Shown in pieces: positions 1-7,824 of a stretch of DNA of 64,000 bases (position 1 is its first letter; every line of letters begins with the position of its first letter). The DNA is from Paraburkholderia sp. DHOC27 (GTDB taxonomy: Bacteria > Pseudomonadota > Gammaproteobacteria > Burkholderiales > Burkholderiaceae), in the NCBI RefSeq assembly GCF_003429005.1, contig NZ_QVQV01000009.1:186001-250000 (forward strand), in the 5' to 3' direction. Both the position numbers and the translations under genes were made by a program. Under the pieces are notes generated by a model. That model was not told the origin of the DNA, made no database searches, and saw only the letters and a list, made by a program, of their open reading frames with translations.

Positions 1-360
1 TACGTGATCGCGCCGATGCAGGGCGGCCGGCTGCGCCTGACCACCGGCGTCGAGCTGGCCCGACGCGGCGCGCCGCCCACCGGCGTGCAGCTCGAACGGG
101 CGGAGCGGCTGGCGCGGCCGCTCTTTGGCCTTGGCGAACGTCTCGATCCCGCGCCGTGGCTCGGCATGCGTCCGTGCACGCCGGATATGCGGCCGGTGAT
201 CGGGCCCGCGTCGCGCCACCCCGGTCTGTGGTTCGCGTTCGGCCACAATCATCACGGACTCACGCTCGGACCGGTGACGGGCCGTCTGCTCGCTGAACTG
301 ATGACGGGCGCGACGCCCTTCACGGACGCGCATCCCTACCGCCCGGGCCGTTTTGATTGA
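1..360 (+). CDS. FAD-dependent D-amino acid dehydrogenase/glycine oxidase-like protein, C-terminal part (5' truncated)
   Basis: The frame is open from the first base, so only the last 119 residues are seen. The visible part has the C-terminal signature of the DAO/DadA flavoprotein family: a Gly-Met-Arg-Pro segment (GMRPCTPDMRPVIGP), then GLWFAFGHNHHGLTLGP, where the family closes the FAD pocket and the substrate site, then a helix GRLLAELMTG. These enzymes deaminate D-amino acids or oxidise small secondary amines, passing electrons to quinone or oxygen. The substrate cannot be told from the tail alone. It ends at a TGA at 358-360. The next gene starts about 200 bp downstream, so an operon is not evident. 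Confidence 0.8.
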   Translation, partial: YVIAPMQGGRLRLTTGVELARRGAPPTGVQLERAERLARPLFGLGERLDPAPWLGMRPCTPDMRPVIGPASRHPGLWFAFGHNHHGLTLGPVTGRLLAELMTGATPFTDAHPYRPGRFD

Positions 361-556
361 CTGGAGCGGGCCGGGGCAGACGGGTGCGGACCAACGCGGG
401 CCAGAGTGAGCCGCGGCGAACCTGGCGAACTAAGACGAACCAGCGCGCACCCGCGCAAGCTCAAACGCCATGCCCGCACACCGTTGCATTTTTGTTCGCG
501 TGGCGAGCAGAATTTTTTCGTGCGATAACGGGAGCTTCTTTATCCCGGAGCAACAG

Positions 557-781
557 ATGGCCACGCTTGAAGCATTTCGCGCCGTGCTGGACGACAGCGG
601 CACGCCCGAAATCATCCGCAACCACATCATCGATTCGTTGCAGTACACGTTGCGCAACTACGGCCAGGTCTTCACGGCGAAAGAAGTCGAATGGCTGACC
701 AGGTGGGACGATGCACGGATTCCGCTCGCCGCCTCGCGCGAACTGCAAAAACGCACCGCGGAAGTCAGCCGTTCGTCGTAA
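557..781 (+). CDS. small conserved hypothetical protein (74 aa)
   Basis: I do not recognise a named family. The ATG at 557 follows a purine-rich CCCGGAGCAACAG, a usable ribosome binding site; the open frame runs upstream to 470 but without a better start. The product is acidic-to-neutral, probably alpha-helical (TLEAFRAVLDD, NHIIDSLQYTLRNYGQVFTAKEVEWLTRW) and has no signal peptide or membrane segment. Short cytosolic proteins of this kind are common in Burkholderia. Codon use is typical of the window. Function unknown. Confidence 0.6.
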   Translation: MATLEAFRAVLDDSGTPEIIRNHIIDSLQYTLRNYGQVFTAKEVEWLTRWDDARIPLAASRELQKRTAEVSRSS

Positions 782-1303
782 GCAGGCTGCGCTGACCGGG
801 CAGCGTCCCGACAATACCCACGCGGCATCCGCGCAAAATAAGAATTCCGCCACAAGCGCCGTATTGCGGGCCTCTCCGGCTCATGGGGCAGTTTTTGCTA
901 TCCAATCTGGCCCATTTAGTGCATCATATTGAAATAGCTGTGTTTTGCCGCATCTAGCATTTACGCAGCCAACCCCGGCATCACCCGCAGTATCTGGTAT
1001 CTCCCGCACCGCCCCCGACTGTTCGACCGCCGCCCGTCGGCGATCCCGTCACTCCGGTAATGCGCAGCACGCATTCGCCGTCGCGAGTTGTGCAGCTTTT
1101 CAGCGCCCGATGTCCGCGCGACATTAGCGCGTTTCTTCTCCTTTGAATCCGCGATTCTGCGCGGCCGCGCTCAAGCCCCTGCCATCGGGCCTGTGCCACT
1201 CTTTTTTCATGGCGGCGCGCCCCAAGGTGCTGCGCTGCCGGGCCTGCCGTGCCGCGCGTAACACGCGTGACACGGCAGCCACGTATTACAGGACCAGTGC
1301 TTC
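782..1303. other. intergenic stretch without a supported gene
   Basis: About 520 bp between two small hypothetical genes. The short open frames here (60-73 codons) have no ribosome binding site and no recognisable product. Around 880-945 there is a lower-G+C patch that could be a promoter, but I cannot place convincing -35/-10 boxes. No RNA gene is evident. Confidence 0.5.
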
Positions 1304-1585
1304 ATGAATTCAGTTGTCAAGACCTACAAGGGTTACGAAATCCATCCGCTCGTTTATCCGCGCCGCCCCGCTGACGGCACGACCAGCCGCAATCCGGACG
1401 CCGGTTACGAAGCGTCGGTGCGCATCTGCCGTGTCGGCGCCAACCCGTCGGCCGATGGCCGCGTGTTCCGTCTGCCGTATCTGTGGCCGTTCGAAGGCAC
1501 GGGCAAGGCCCGTATCGCGTGCATGGCGCACGCCGAACAATTGATCGACGGCCGGGTTGACGGCCAGTCGGTCGCCGATCTTTGA
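1304..1585 (+). CDS. small conserved protein with an N-terminal YKGYEI motif (93 aa)
   Basis: The ATG at 1304 opens a 93-residue frame starting MNSVVKTYKGYEIHPLVYPR. The middle (DAGYEASVRICRVG) looks like a beta-rich fold and the end (ACMAHAEQLIDGRVDG) like a helix. There is no signal peptide. It resembles in outline the 72-residue protein at 40248-40466, which also begins with YKGYE followed by a Pro, has a central beta-like segment and ends in a helix with GR and ID. They may be distant paralogues of one small family. I cannot give a function. The stop codon lies at the edge of a hairpin (1584-1599) in front of infA. Confidence 0.65.
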   Translation: MNSVVKTYKGYEIHPLVYPRRPADGTTSRNPDAGYEASVRICRVGANPSADGRVFRLPYLWPFEGTGKARIACMAHAEQLIDGRVDGQSVADL

Positions 1586-1667
1586 TCGGCAAGCCGATCT
1601 CCGCAAGGCGCGCCTCGCGCGCCGCATCGTCCCATTTTTCGTGGGTGCGCCGCGCGGCTAGCCGCGC
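1584..1667. other. two GC-rich dyads between the YKGYE gene and infA
   Basis: GATCGGC AA GCCGATC (1584-1599) overlaps the end of the upstream gene, and GCGCGGCTAGCCGCGC (1652-1667) is a perfect 16-bp palindrome 60 bp before the infA start. Neither is followed by a T-run, so they are not convincing terminators. They could fold in the infA leader RNA. Confidence 0.35.
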
Positions 1668-1729
1668 TGACGCATTCCATGCTTTGCCGCTGGGCAAAGC
1701 CCCCTTATCCCATCGACCAGGAGTTATGC

Positions 1730-2002
1730 ATGGCGAAAGAAGAACTGCTTGAACTTGACGGTATTGTCGACGAAGTCCTTCCGGATAGCCGTTACCGCGT
1801 GACGCTCGATAACGGCGTCGTGGTCGGCGCTTATGCGTCCGGACGCATGCGCAAGAACCATATCCGTATTCTCGCGGGTGACCGCGTGACGCTCGAACTG
1901 TCGGTCTACGATCTGACCAAAGGCCGGATCAACTTCCGTCACAAGGACGAGCGCGCCTCCGGTGGCGGCGGTGCCCGCAACACGCAATTCCGTCGCCGCT
2001 GA
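1730..2002 (+). CDS. infA: translation initiation factor IF-1 (long Burkholderia-type copy)
   Basis: IF-1 binds the 30S A site with IF-2 and IF-3 during initiation. Residues 1-72 match the single OB-fold of the family: MAKEELLELDGIVDEVLPDSRY, then ...NGVVVGAYASGRMRKNHIRILAGDRVTLE and LTKGRINFRHK. Canonical IF-1 is about 72 residues; this one has about 18 extra residues, a Gly/Arg tail (ASGGGGARNTQFRRR). The start at 1730 has an AGGAG six bases upstream; the open frame to 1679 is not used. It stands alone rather than beside ribosomal protein genes, which fits the second, stand-alone infA of Burkholderiaceae. The extra tail may bind RNA. Confidence 0.93.
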   Translation: MAKEELLELDGIVDEVLPDSRYRVTLDNGVVVGAYASGRMRKNHIRILAGDRVTLELSVYDLTKGRINFRHKDERASGGGGARNTQFRRR

Positions 2003-2259
2003 TTCGAGCCCGACGTTCGCCGTCCAATGACGGCCGCTACCCGCTAGCGTAGATTTTCGCGCGCCTTCTCCGGCTGAAATATCGCCAGAGCGGCGCGCAG
2101 CGGGATTTCTTCACCCTGCTGTTTTGCCCTCTGCCCTCTGCGGGCTTGCGTAGCGGGTTTTTTCTTGCACGCTTTCTTTGCCACGCTTCGTTTGACACGC
2201 GTTCGCTTTCAACGCCTGCTGATGCGTTGCCAAGGCTCGTTCCTCCCGCCTCCCTTCCG

Positions 2260-3039
2260 CTAGTCCCCAAACACCGCACCGAGATCGCGTCCGCTATTGA
2301 CACGCACTTGCCGGATCACGCGCTCTTCGAGTTCCGTCAGATGCTCGCGCATGACGCCCAGCGCGCGCGTCAGGTCGCCAGCCTCAAGTGCTTCGATGAT
2401 CGCGCCATGCTCGTCCGCAGAACACGTCGATCCTTTCGACGGATCGAAGAGCGCCTTATACAACTCCGTCTTGCCGACCAGCTGCACCACCAGGCCGTGC
2501 AGTTCCGACCCGCCGCCGTCCCTGCCCGCGGCCAGTTCGGTCAGCAACACGTGGAACTGGCCGGCTAGCCGCACCGCGTCGTCGATCCGGCCGTCACGCT
2601 GGGCCTTTTGCTCGTCGCGCACATGCGCGCGCAAGCGGCGCTTGTGTTGCGCACCCAGCGCGCCGCACAGCGCGACGATGATGCCGCCCTCCACGATCTG
2701 CCTCGCCCGATAGACCTCGCGGATATCGTCCTCGGAAGGCGACGGCACGAACGCGCCGCGATTGGCCTGCAATACCAGCTTGCCTTCGAAACCGAGACGC
2801 GCCAGCACCTTGCGCAGCGCGCCGCGCGTACAGCCGAAAGTGGCAGCAAGATCGCGCTCGACCAGTTGCGCGCCGGGCCGCAAGCGACCCTGCAACAGCG
2901 CCGAAGTAATCGTTGCGTAAATGCGCTCCTCGACGCTGGCGGCGCCGTCGTCCGGGGACGAGTGCTCGGGCGCATCCGGGGCGGTGGCCGGCGCGATGCG
3001 CGTGCTGCGGCGACGGGAACCTGCATTTCGGGTGGGCAT
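2260..3039 (-). CDS. GntR-family transcriptional regulator (FadR/FCD subfamily)
   Basis: 259 residues. An N-terminal winged helix (about residues 35-100: VEERIYATITSALLQGRLRPGAQLVERDLAATFGCTRGALRKVLARLGFEG) is followed by an all-helical FCD ligand domain (EVYRARQIVEGGIIVALCGAL ... DEHGAIIEALEAGDLTRALGVMREHL). Such proteins are repressors that respond to small acids. The start at 3039 is the first ATG after a (GGACTT)n microsatellite. The frame stays open through that repeat as a Ser-Lys repeat, but no start is available there, so I keep 3039. The divergent partner is a CynX-type transporter, and two palindromes between them are likely its operators. Confidence 0.85.
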   Translation of the reverse strand: MPTRNAGSRRRSTRIAPATAPDAPEHSSPDDGAASVEERIYATITSALLQGRLRPGAQLVERDLAATFGCTRGALRKVLARLGFEGKLVLQANRGAFVPSPSEDDIREVYRARQIVEGGIIVALCGALGAQHKRRLRAHVRDEQKAQRDGRIDDAVRLAGQFHVLLTELAAGRDGGGSELHGLVVQLVGKTELYKALFDPSKGSTCSADEHGAIIEALEAGDLTRALGVMREHLTELEERVIRQVRVNSGRDLGAVFGD

Positions 3040-3075
3040 GAGTGCTTGTTCAAAGAAGCCTGGGATCGAATCCCG

Positions 3076-3177
3076 GGACTTGGACTTGGACTTGGACTTG
3101 GACTTGGACTTGGACTTGGACTTGGACTTGGACTTGGACTTGGACTTGGACTTGGACTTGGACTTGGACGTGGACGT
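3076..3177. repeat. hexanucleotide microsatellite, 15 x GGACTT + 2 x GGACGT
   Basis: Seventeen tandem 6-bp units with no interruption: fifteen GGACTT (3076-3165), then two GGACGT (3166-3177). It begins 36 bp upstream of the gntR start codon, inside its leader or promoter. All six frames are open across it, which creates false open frames with Leu-Asp, Ser-Lys, Thr-Trp or Gln-Val repeats. Copy-number change would alter promoter spacing in 6-bp steps. Confidence 0.95.
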
Positions 3178-3250
3178 GGCCGCGCAGCATGGCTGACGTG
3201 CGGGCGCCTTTCCAGCGCGCAAGCTGCACCAAATCCCGGAGTTAACGAAA

Positions 3251-3284
3251 ATGGTTAACCATAAAGCGTTATTATGGTTAACCA
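3251..3284. promoter_or_regulatory. two TGGTTAACCA palindromes, likely GntR operators
   Basis: The 10-bp palindrome TGGTTAACCA occurs at 3252-3261 (12 bp as ATGGTTAACCAT) and again at 3275-3284, with centres 23 bp apart, about two helical turns. FadR-subfamily GntR proteins bind TGGT..ACCA-type palindromes, so these are natural sites for the adjacent regulator. They lie in the divergent region between gntR and the transporter gene. Confidence 0.65.
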
Positions 3285-3420
3285 AAATACTGACGACAAG
3301 CACTTTGAGACTGCCTTTGAGACTGCTTTCGGGTCTCGCCGACGCGTGCCGAAGCGCCTGCTGCCCGGCGTTGCGCCAAGCCAATGCCGCCTGTTGTCGC
3401 GATCTATCGAACCATCCACC

Positions 3421-4683
3421 ATGACCCCGTCTTCTTCCCGTACCGCCCAGCCACCCGTCCGCGCCGCCCAGCCGGCCAAAGCCGGCCTTGGCTGGCCGGA
3501 TCTCGTCTGGCTCGGCGTGATCGTCGCGATCGGCATCAACCTGCGGCCGCTCCTCACCTCGATCAGCCCGCTGATGGCCACCGTCCGTGCCGCCACAGGC
3601 TTGAGCTTTTACGGCGCATCGCTGCTGACGAGTCTGCCGGTCGTCGTCATGGGCGTCGGGGCTTTCGTGGCGGGCGCCCTGACGCGCTGGCCTGGGCAGA
3701 TGCGTGGCATCGCCCTTGGGCTGCTCGCCATCGCGCTGGCCTGCGGGGCGCGCTGGGTGGCAGGGAGCGGCGCCGCGTTGCTGTTGACCGCCGCGCTCGC
3801 CGGCGTGGGCGTCGCGGCGATCCAGGCGCTGTTGCCGGGCGTGCTGAAGCAGCGCTTCCACGCCCGCGTGCCACTGGCGATGGGCGTGTTTTCGGCGTCC
3901 ATCATGGGCGGCGGCGGTCTCGGCGCGAGTCTCAGCCCGTGGATCGCGAAGCTCAGCGGCAACTGGCACACGGCGCTGGCGATGTGGGCGCTGCCCGCGC
4001 TGCTGGCATTCACGGCATGGCTGGCGTTGCATCGTCGCACGCCCACGAACACCGCCGACGCCGGCAGCGCCGCGCATGTCAGCGCAGGCGGTCCCATGTG
4101 GCGGAAGCGCCGCGCGTGGGCGCTGGGCGTGCATTTCGGTCTCGTCAACGGCGGCTATACGAGTCTCGTGGCCTGGCTGCCCGCGTACTACCAGCAGCAC
4201 GGCGCGAGCATTGCCCAGAGCGGGTCGCTGCTCGCCGCCATGACGGTATTTCAGGCGGCAGCGGCATTGCTGCTGCCGCTGGCTGCGGCGTCGTTTCGCG
4301 ACCGCCGGCCGTGGCTCGTGCTGGGACTGAGCGCGCAACTGGTCGGCGTGGTGGGCCTGACGGCATGGCCGCTGGCCGCGCCGTTGCTGTGGGTGGCGTG
4401 CGCCGGCGCGGGACTGGGTGGCACCTTCTCGGTGACGCTCGTGACCGCGCTCGATCACGCCGAACACCCCGGCGTCGCGGCTCGACTCGCTGCGTTCACC
4501 CAGGGCGTCGGCTTCATCATCGCGGCCATTGCGCCCATCGTCGCGGGACTCGTCCGCGACGCCACCGGCACCTTCACCGCTGCGTGGATCATGCTGGCCG
4601 TGAGCATCTCGGCGATGATCGCGCTGACCGGCGTGTTTTCGCCGCGCAGCTATGCGCGCGCGATGGGGGTGTCGGGCCGGTAG
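3421..4683 (+). CDS. CynX/NimT-family MFS transporter
   Basis: 420 residues with about 12 hydrophobic segments. The signature GINLRPLLTSISPLM directly after the first membrane helix, followed by ATGLSFYGASLLTSLPVVVMG, is that of the cyanate/2-nitroimidazole (CynX/NimT/YeaN) branch of the major facilitator superfamily. Members move small organic anions or drugs through the inner membrane. The open frame reaches back to 3274, but the ATG at 3421 gives the normal family N terminus; the upstream part overlaps the palindromic operators and is unlikely to be translated. Divergent from the GntR gene, which probably represses it. No cyanase gene is nearby, so the substrate is open. Confidence 0.85.
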   Translation: MTPSSSRTAQPPVRAAQPAKAGLGWPDLVWLGVIVAIGINLRPLLTSISPLMATVRAATGLSFYGASLLTSLPVVVMGVGAFVAGALTRWPGQMRGIALGLLAIALACGARWVAGSGAALLLTAALAGVGVAAIQALLPGVLKQRFHARVPLAMGVFSASIMGGGGLGASLSPWIAKLSGNWHTALAMWALPALLAFTAWLALHRRTPTNTADAGSAAHVSAGGPMWRKRRAWALGVHFGLVNGGYTSLVAWLPAYYQQHGASIAQSGSLLAAMTVFQAAAALLLPLAAASFRDRRPWLVLGLSAQLVGVVGLTAWPLAAPLLWVACAGAGLGGTFSVTLVTALDHAEHPGVAARLAAFTQGVGFIIAAIAPIVAGLVRDATGTFTAAWIMLAVSISAMIALTGVFSPRSYARAMGVSGR

Positions 4684-4702
4684 CGGCAACGGGGCGCCGC
4701 GG

Positions 4703-4724
4703 GGCGGGCGCCGAAGCGCCCGCC
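4703..4724 (+). terminator. weak hairpin after the CynX-type gene
   Basis: GGCGGGCG CCGAAG CGCCCGCC forms an 8-bp GC stem with a 6-base loop 20 bp after the transporter stop. The following TTGCG is only a poor T-tract, so termination is possible but not assured. Confidence 0.35.
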
Positions 4725-4806
4725 TTGCGAACAGCATCCGTCGTGACACTCGTCTGCCCCACCGCCCGCGCCAGTTCAGTGCCCCCACGATGCACCGCCC
4801 TTTCGC

Positions 4807-4822
4807 GCACCGTCGAGGTGCA
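4807..4822. promoter_or_regulatory. NtrC-type dyad upstream of nasT
   Basis: GCACC-GTCGA-GGTGCA is the NtrC consensus half-sites with the correct 5-base spacer. It lies 66 bp upstream of the sigma-54 element, centred about 100 bp before the predicted transcription start, a normal enhancer distance. Confidence 0.65.
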
Positions 4823-4888
4823 TGGCCCGCGCCGCATACCGGCGCGAAAAGCCTTTGCAGACAACGCCTTACGCGCGATTGGCTCAAA

Positions 4889-4904
4889 TGGCATACAGGT
4901 TGCT
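4889..4904 (+). promoter_or_regulatory. sigma-54 promoter for nasT-nasS
   Basis: TGGCATACAGGTTGCT matches the full sigma-54 consensus TGGCAYRNNNNTTGCW at every fixed position, with GG and GC 10 bases apart. The predicted start is near 4915, giving a leader of roughly 114 bases before the nasT ATG at 5029. Confidence 0.75.
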
Positions 4905-5028
4905 TAACATCCCGCATGCGCTATTCCACGGCGCATTGCGTCGTCACGCATCCGTGCCGCCTGTCAAGGTCCCAACCTGCCCGGTCAAACCCACAACGGA
5001 CCCTTCACGCCGTCGACACGGCCCAACC

Positions 5029-5604
5029 ATGCTGCGCGTTTTACTCGTCACCGACACCGACAAGCCCATAGGCGATCTGCGCGACGCGCTCGCGCGGCTC
5101 GGCTACGACACGCTGACCGGCACGGCCACGTCGCAGGCGCTGCATCAGATGGTCCAAAGCGAGCGGCCCGATGTCATCATCATCGACACTGAATCGCCGT
5201 CTCGCGATACGCTCGAACAACTGGCGGTGATGAACGCCACCGCGCCGCGCCCGGTCCTGATGTTCAGCAACGACGCCAACCAGCAACTGATTCGTGACGC
5301 GGTCGGCGCGGGCGTGACGGCGTATCTGGTCGAAGGACTCGACACCGGACGGCTCGCGCCGATTCTCGAGGTGGCGCTCGCGCGCTTTGCGCAGGAGGCG
5401 CAACTGCGCGAACGGCTTGCCCAGGTGGAGAACGAACTGGCCGAGCGCAAACTGATCGACCGGGCCAAGCGGCTGCTGATGGACCAGCAGAACATGCCCG
5501 AACACACCGCGTATGCGACGCTGCGCAAGCGGGCGATGAACCAGGGCGTCAAGCTCGCCGAGGTCGCGCGCCAGCTCGTCGCTCACGCGGACCAGCCAAA
5601 ATGA
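5029..5604 (+). CDS. nasT: NasT-type response regulator with ANTAR RNA-binding domain
   Basis: 191 residues: an N-terminal pseudo-receiver domain (MLRVLLVTDTDKPIGDLRDAL ... PDVIIIDTESPSRDTLEQL, acidic residues kept), a helical linker (REQ/RERLAQVENELAERKLIDRAKRLL) and a C-terminal ANTAR domain from about residue 130 (AKRLLMDQQNMPEHTAYATLRKRAMNQ). ANTAR proteins bind paired hairpins in leader RNAs and prevent termination. In nitrate assimilation NasT is held by NasS until nitrate is present. Start 5029 gives the standard N terminus; the longer frame from 4822 overlaps the promoter. It is followed after 10 bp by nasS and sits behind a sigma-54 promoter and NtrC dyad, so transcription should follow nitrogen limitation. 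Confidence 0.88.
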   Translation: MLRVLLVTDTDKPIGDLRDALARLGYDTLTGTATSQALHQMVQSERPDVIIIDTESPSRDTLEQLAVMNATAPRPVLMFSNDANQQLIRDAVGAGVTAYLVEGLDTGRLAPILEVALARFAQEAQLRERLAQVENELAERKLIDRAKRLLMDQQNMPEHTAYATLRKRAMNQGVKLAEVARQLVAHADQPK

Positions 5605-5614
5605 AGCGTGGCCC

Positions 5615-6775
5615 ATGAACCAACCTGCCCCCCTCGACCCGTCCGCGACGCCCATGCCTTTGGAGAAAACGCATTTGCGCTTGGGCTTCGTGTCGCTCTC
5701 CGACGCGGCGCCGCTGGTGGTCGCGAAGCTGCTCGAATTCGGTCATGCGCACGGCCTGACGCTGGAGTTATCTCGCGAGCCCTCGTGGGCGGCGTTGCGC
5801 GACAAGCTGCTATCCGGCCAGCTCGACGCCGCGCACGCGCTGTATGGGCTTGCCTATGGCGTGCAGCTTGGCATCGGCGGTCCGCAAACGGATATGGCCG
5901 TGTTGATGGTGCTCAACCGCAACGGCCAGGCCATCACGCTATCGAACCGCCTCGCCGACGCCCTCGCCGAGCATCGCACGCTGCCGCAGGCGCTCGCCAC
6001 GCTCGGTCGCAAGCCGGTGTTTGCGCAGACCTTCCCAACCGGCACGCACGCCATGTGGTTGTACTACTGGCTGGCCGCGCAAGGCGTGCATCCGCTGCGT
6101 GATGTAGAAAGCGTGGTGATACCGCCGCCGCAGATGGTGGCGGCGCTGGCCGAAAACCAGCTGGATGGACTGTGCGTGGGCGAGCCGTGGAACGCTGCCG
6201 CCGAAGCGCGCGGCGTGGGCCGCACGATTGCCTACAGCAGCGAAATCTGGCCCGATCATCCCGAGAAAGTGCTCGCCTGCCGGCGCGATTTCGCGCGCAG
6301 TCATCCACACACCGCGCAGGCGCTGGTGCAGACCCTGCTCGAAGCGTGTCGCTGGCTGGACGGCCCGGGGCATCGCAAGGAAATTGCTCACTGGCTCGTG
6401 CGGCCCGAGTACATCGGCATCGACGAAACGTTGATCGCGCGGCGGCTCGGCAGTGGCAACGAACCTGACGCCACCGCGTCCGTGCCGAATCGCCTGCCGG
6501 TGCGTTTTTTCGAGCGCGGCACGGTGAATTATCCGCGGCCGGACGACGGCGTGTGGTTCCTCACGCAATACGAGCGCTGGCGCATGATTGCGCATCGCGA
6601 CGACTATCGCGAGATCGCGGCGGCGATCAATCAGACTGAGTTGTACCGTGCGGCCGCGAAAAACGTGGACGTGCCGATTCCGGCTGAACAGGTCTCGCAG
6701 GTGTTGATGGACGGACGGGTTTGGGACGGCAGCGATCCCGATGCGTATGTCAAAGGCTTCGACATCCACGCCTAG
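5615..6775 (+). CDS. nasS: NasS-like nitrate-sensing protein (CmpA/NrtA family, cytosolic)
   Basis: 386 residues similar to NrtA/CmpA periplasmic nitrate and bicarbonate binding proteins (LRLGFVSLSDAAPLVVAKLLE, QLDAAHALYGLAYGVQLGIGG, FPTGTHAMWLYYWLAAQG, LDGLCVGEPWNAAAEARGVG). It lacks a signal peptide, which is what separates the sensor NasS from transporter subunits. NasS binds nitrate and releases NasT. The gene is in an operon with nasT. No nitrate transporter, nitrate reductase or nitrite reductase gene is within the window, so its targets must lie elsewhere. Confidence 0.85.
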   Translation: MNQPAPLDPSATPMPLEKTHLRLGFVSLSDAAPLVVAKLLEFGHAHGLTLELSREPSWAALRDKLLSGQLDAAHALYGLAYGVQLGIGGPQTDMAVLMVLNRNGQAITLSNRLADALAEHRTLPQALATLGRKPVFAQTFPTGTHAMWLYYWLAAQGVHPLRDVESVVIPPPQMVAALAENQLDGLCVGEPWNAAAEARGVGRTIAYSSEIWPDHPEKVLACRRDFARSHPHTAQALVQTLLEACRWLDGPGHRKEIAHWLVRPEYIGIDETLIARRLGSGNEPDATASVPNRLPVRFFERGTVNYPRPDDGVWFLTQYERWRMIAHRDDYREIAAAINQTELYRAAAKNVDVPIPAEQVSQVLMDGRVWDGSDPDAYVKGFDIHA

Positions 6776-6778
6776 GCG

Positions 6779-6802
6779 GCTGAAAGCCCCTCAGGCTTCA
6801 GC
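6779..6802. terminator. hairpin between convergent nasS and gbdR-like genes
   Basis: GCTGAAAGCC CCTCA GGCTTCAGC forms a stem with one bulged base directly after the nasS stop. It lies between convergent genes and could end transcription in both directions, though it has no clear T-run. Confidence 0.4.
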
Positions 6803-6839
6803 GCTTCGTCATTGCTGCGTGAACGAACGGATCACGCCA

Positions 6840-7823
6840 CTAATTCGCCGCCGCGCGCCGCTCGACGCTCGGCGCGTGTCCGAACTGCGCGCGATACGCC
6901 TTGCTGAAGTGACACGGTGAATGGAACCCGCACACGGCTGTCACGCGGGCAATGGAGGTATCCGTCGTGCGCAGCAGATCGCGCGCACGGCGCAGTCGCA
7001 GCGTCAGGTAATAATGCGTCGGAGAGACGCTTAGATATACCTTGAACATGCGCTGCAAATGACGCTGCGAAAGTTGCACGAGCCGCGCGAGTTCTTCCAG
7101 TGACAGCGGCTCTTCGATATTCGCTTCCATCAACCGCACCACTTCGATCAATTCCGCGCGGGAAAATCCGACGCGTGCATCCACAGGAATGGGCTGCGGA
7201 TCATTGGCGCCGCGAATGCGCTCCAGAATGAATTGTTCGGAGACCTGAGCAGCCAGTTTCTGACCGAGCCGCTTTTCCACCAGGTTGAGCATCAGATCGA
7301 GCGGCGCGGTGCCGCCGGTGCAGGTCAGGCGATCACGGTCGATCGTAAACAGTTCGTCCGCAAACCGCACGCGCGGAAATTCCTTATGCAAAACCGACAG
7401 GTCTTCCCAGTGCACCGTGCAGCGATAATCGTCGAGCAAGCCGGCCGCCATCAGTGCGTATGCGCCGGTGCAAATGCCGCCGAGCGGCACGCCCTGCTGC
7501 GCGACATCACGCAACAAGGTCTTGATGCCGCCATCTACCGCGCTGCGAATCTGCGTGCCGCCGCACACGATCAGCACATCCGGCATGCCCGCCTCTTCCA
7601 GCGTGCGGGTCGGCTTGACCGTCATGCCGTTGCTGGCGCGCGCCGGCATGCCGTCCGGCGTCAGGACGGACCAGCGGTAATGCGGCTCGCGCGCCACATA
7701 GTTCGCCATCCGTAATACTTCGATCGCGCTGGTGAAGGCGATCATCGAAAAACTCGGCAGCGTCAGAAACCCGAAATGCGCGAGGTTCGGCAACGGCGCG
7801 TCGAGACGGACCGGTTCGCTCAT
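6840..7823 (-). CDS. GlxA/GbdR-type AraC-family regulator with DJ-1/PfpI-like domain
   Basis: 327 residues. The N-terminal half is a DJ-1/PfpI-like amidotransferase-fold domain (HFGFLTLPSFSMIAFTSAIEVLRMANY ... GGICTGAYALMAAGLLD), the C-terminal quarter a double AraC helix-turn-helix (SLEELARLVQLSQRHLQRMFKVYLSVSPTHYYLTLRLRRARDLL, VCGFHSPCHFSKAYRAQFGHAPS). This layout and these motifs match GbdR and CdhR, activators of glycine betaine and carnitine catabolism. The gene starts one base after the ProW stop codon, so it is the last gene of a proV-proW-regulator operon, strengthening a role in quaternary-amine sensing. Confidence 0.82.
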   Translation of the reverse strand: MSEPVRLDAPLPNLAHFGFLTLPSFSMIAFTSAIEVLRMANYVAREPHYRWSVLTPDGMPARASNGMTVKPTRTLEEAGMPDVLIVCGGTQIRSAVDGGIKTLLRDVAQQGVPLGGICTGAYALMAAGLLDDYRCTVHWEDLSVLHKEFPRVRFADELFTIDRDRLTCTGGTAPLDLMLNLVEKRLGQKLAAQVSEQFILERIRGANDPQPIPVDARVGFSRAELIEVVRLMEANIEEPLSLEELARLVQLSQRHLQRMFKVYLSVSPTHYYLTLRLRRARDLLRTTDTSIARVTAVCGFHSPCHFSKAYRAQFGHAPSVERRAAAN

Positions 7824-7824
7824 A

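Noticed and set aside
3042..3245. Open frames reading the repeat as Leu-Asp, Thr-Trp or Gln-Val polymers
   Set aside because: Produced by the 6-bp repeat in every frame; no ribosome sites or sensible ends.
2260..4917. An 885-codon open frame on the minus strand
   Set aside because: Only its last 259 codons (from 3039) encode the GntR protein. The rest is antisense to the MFS gene and crosses the hexanucleotide repeat, open only because of high G+C.
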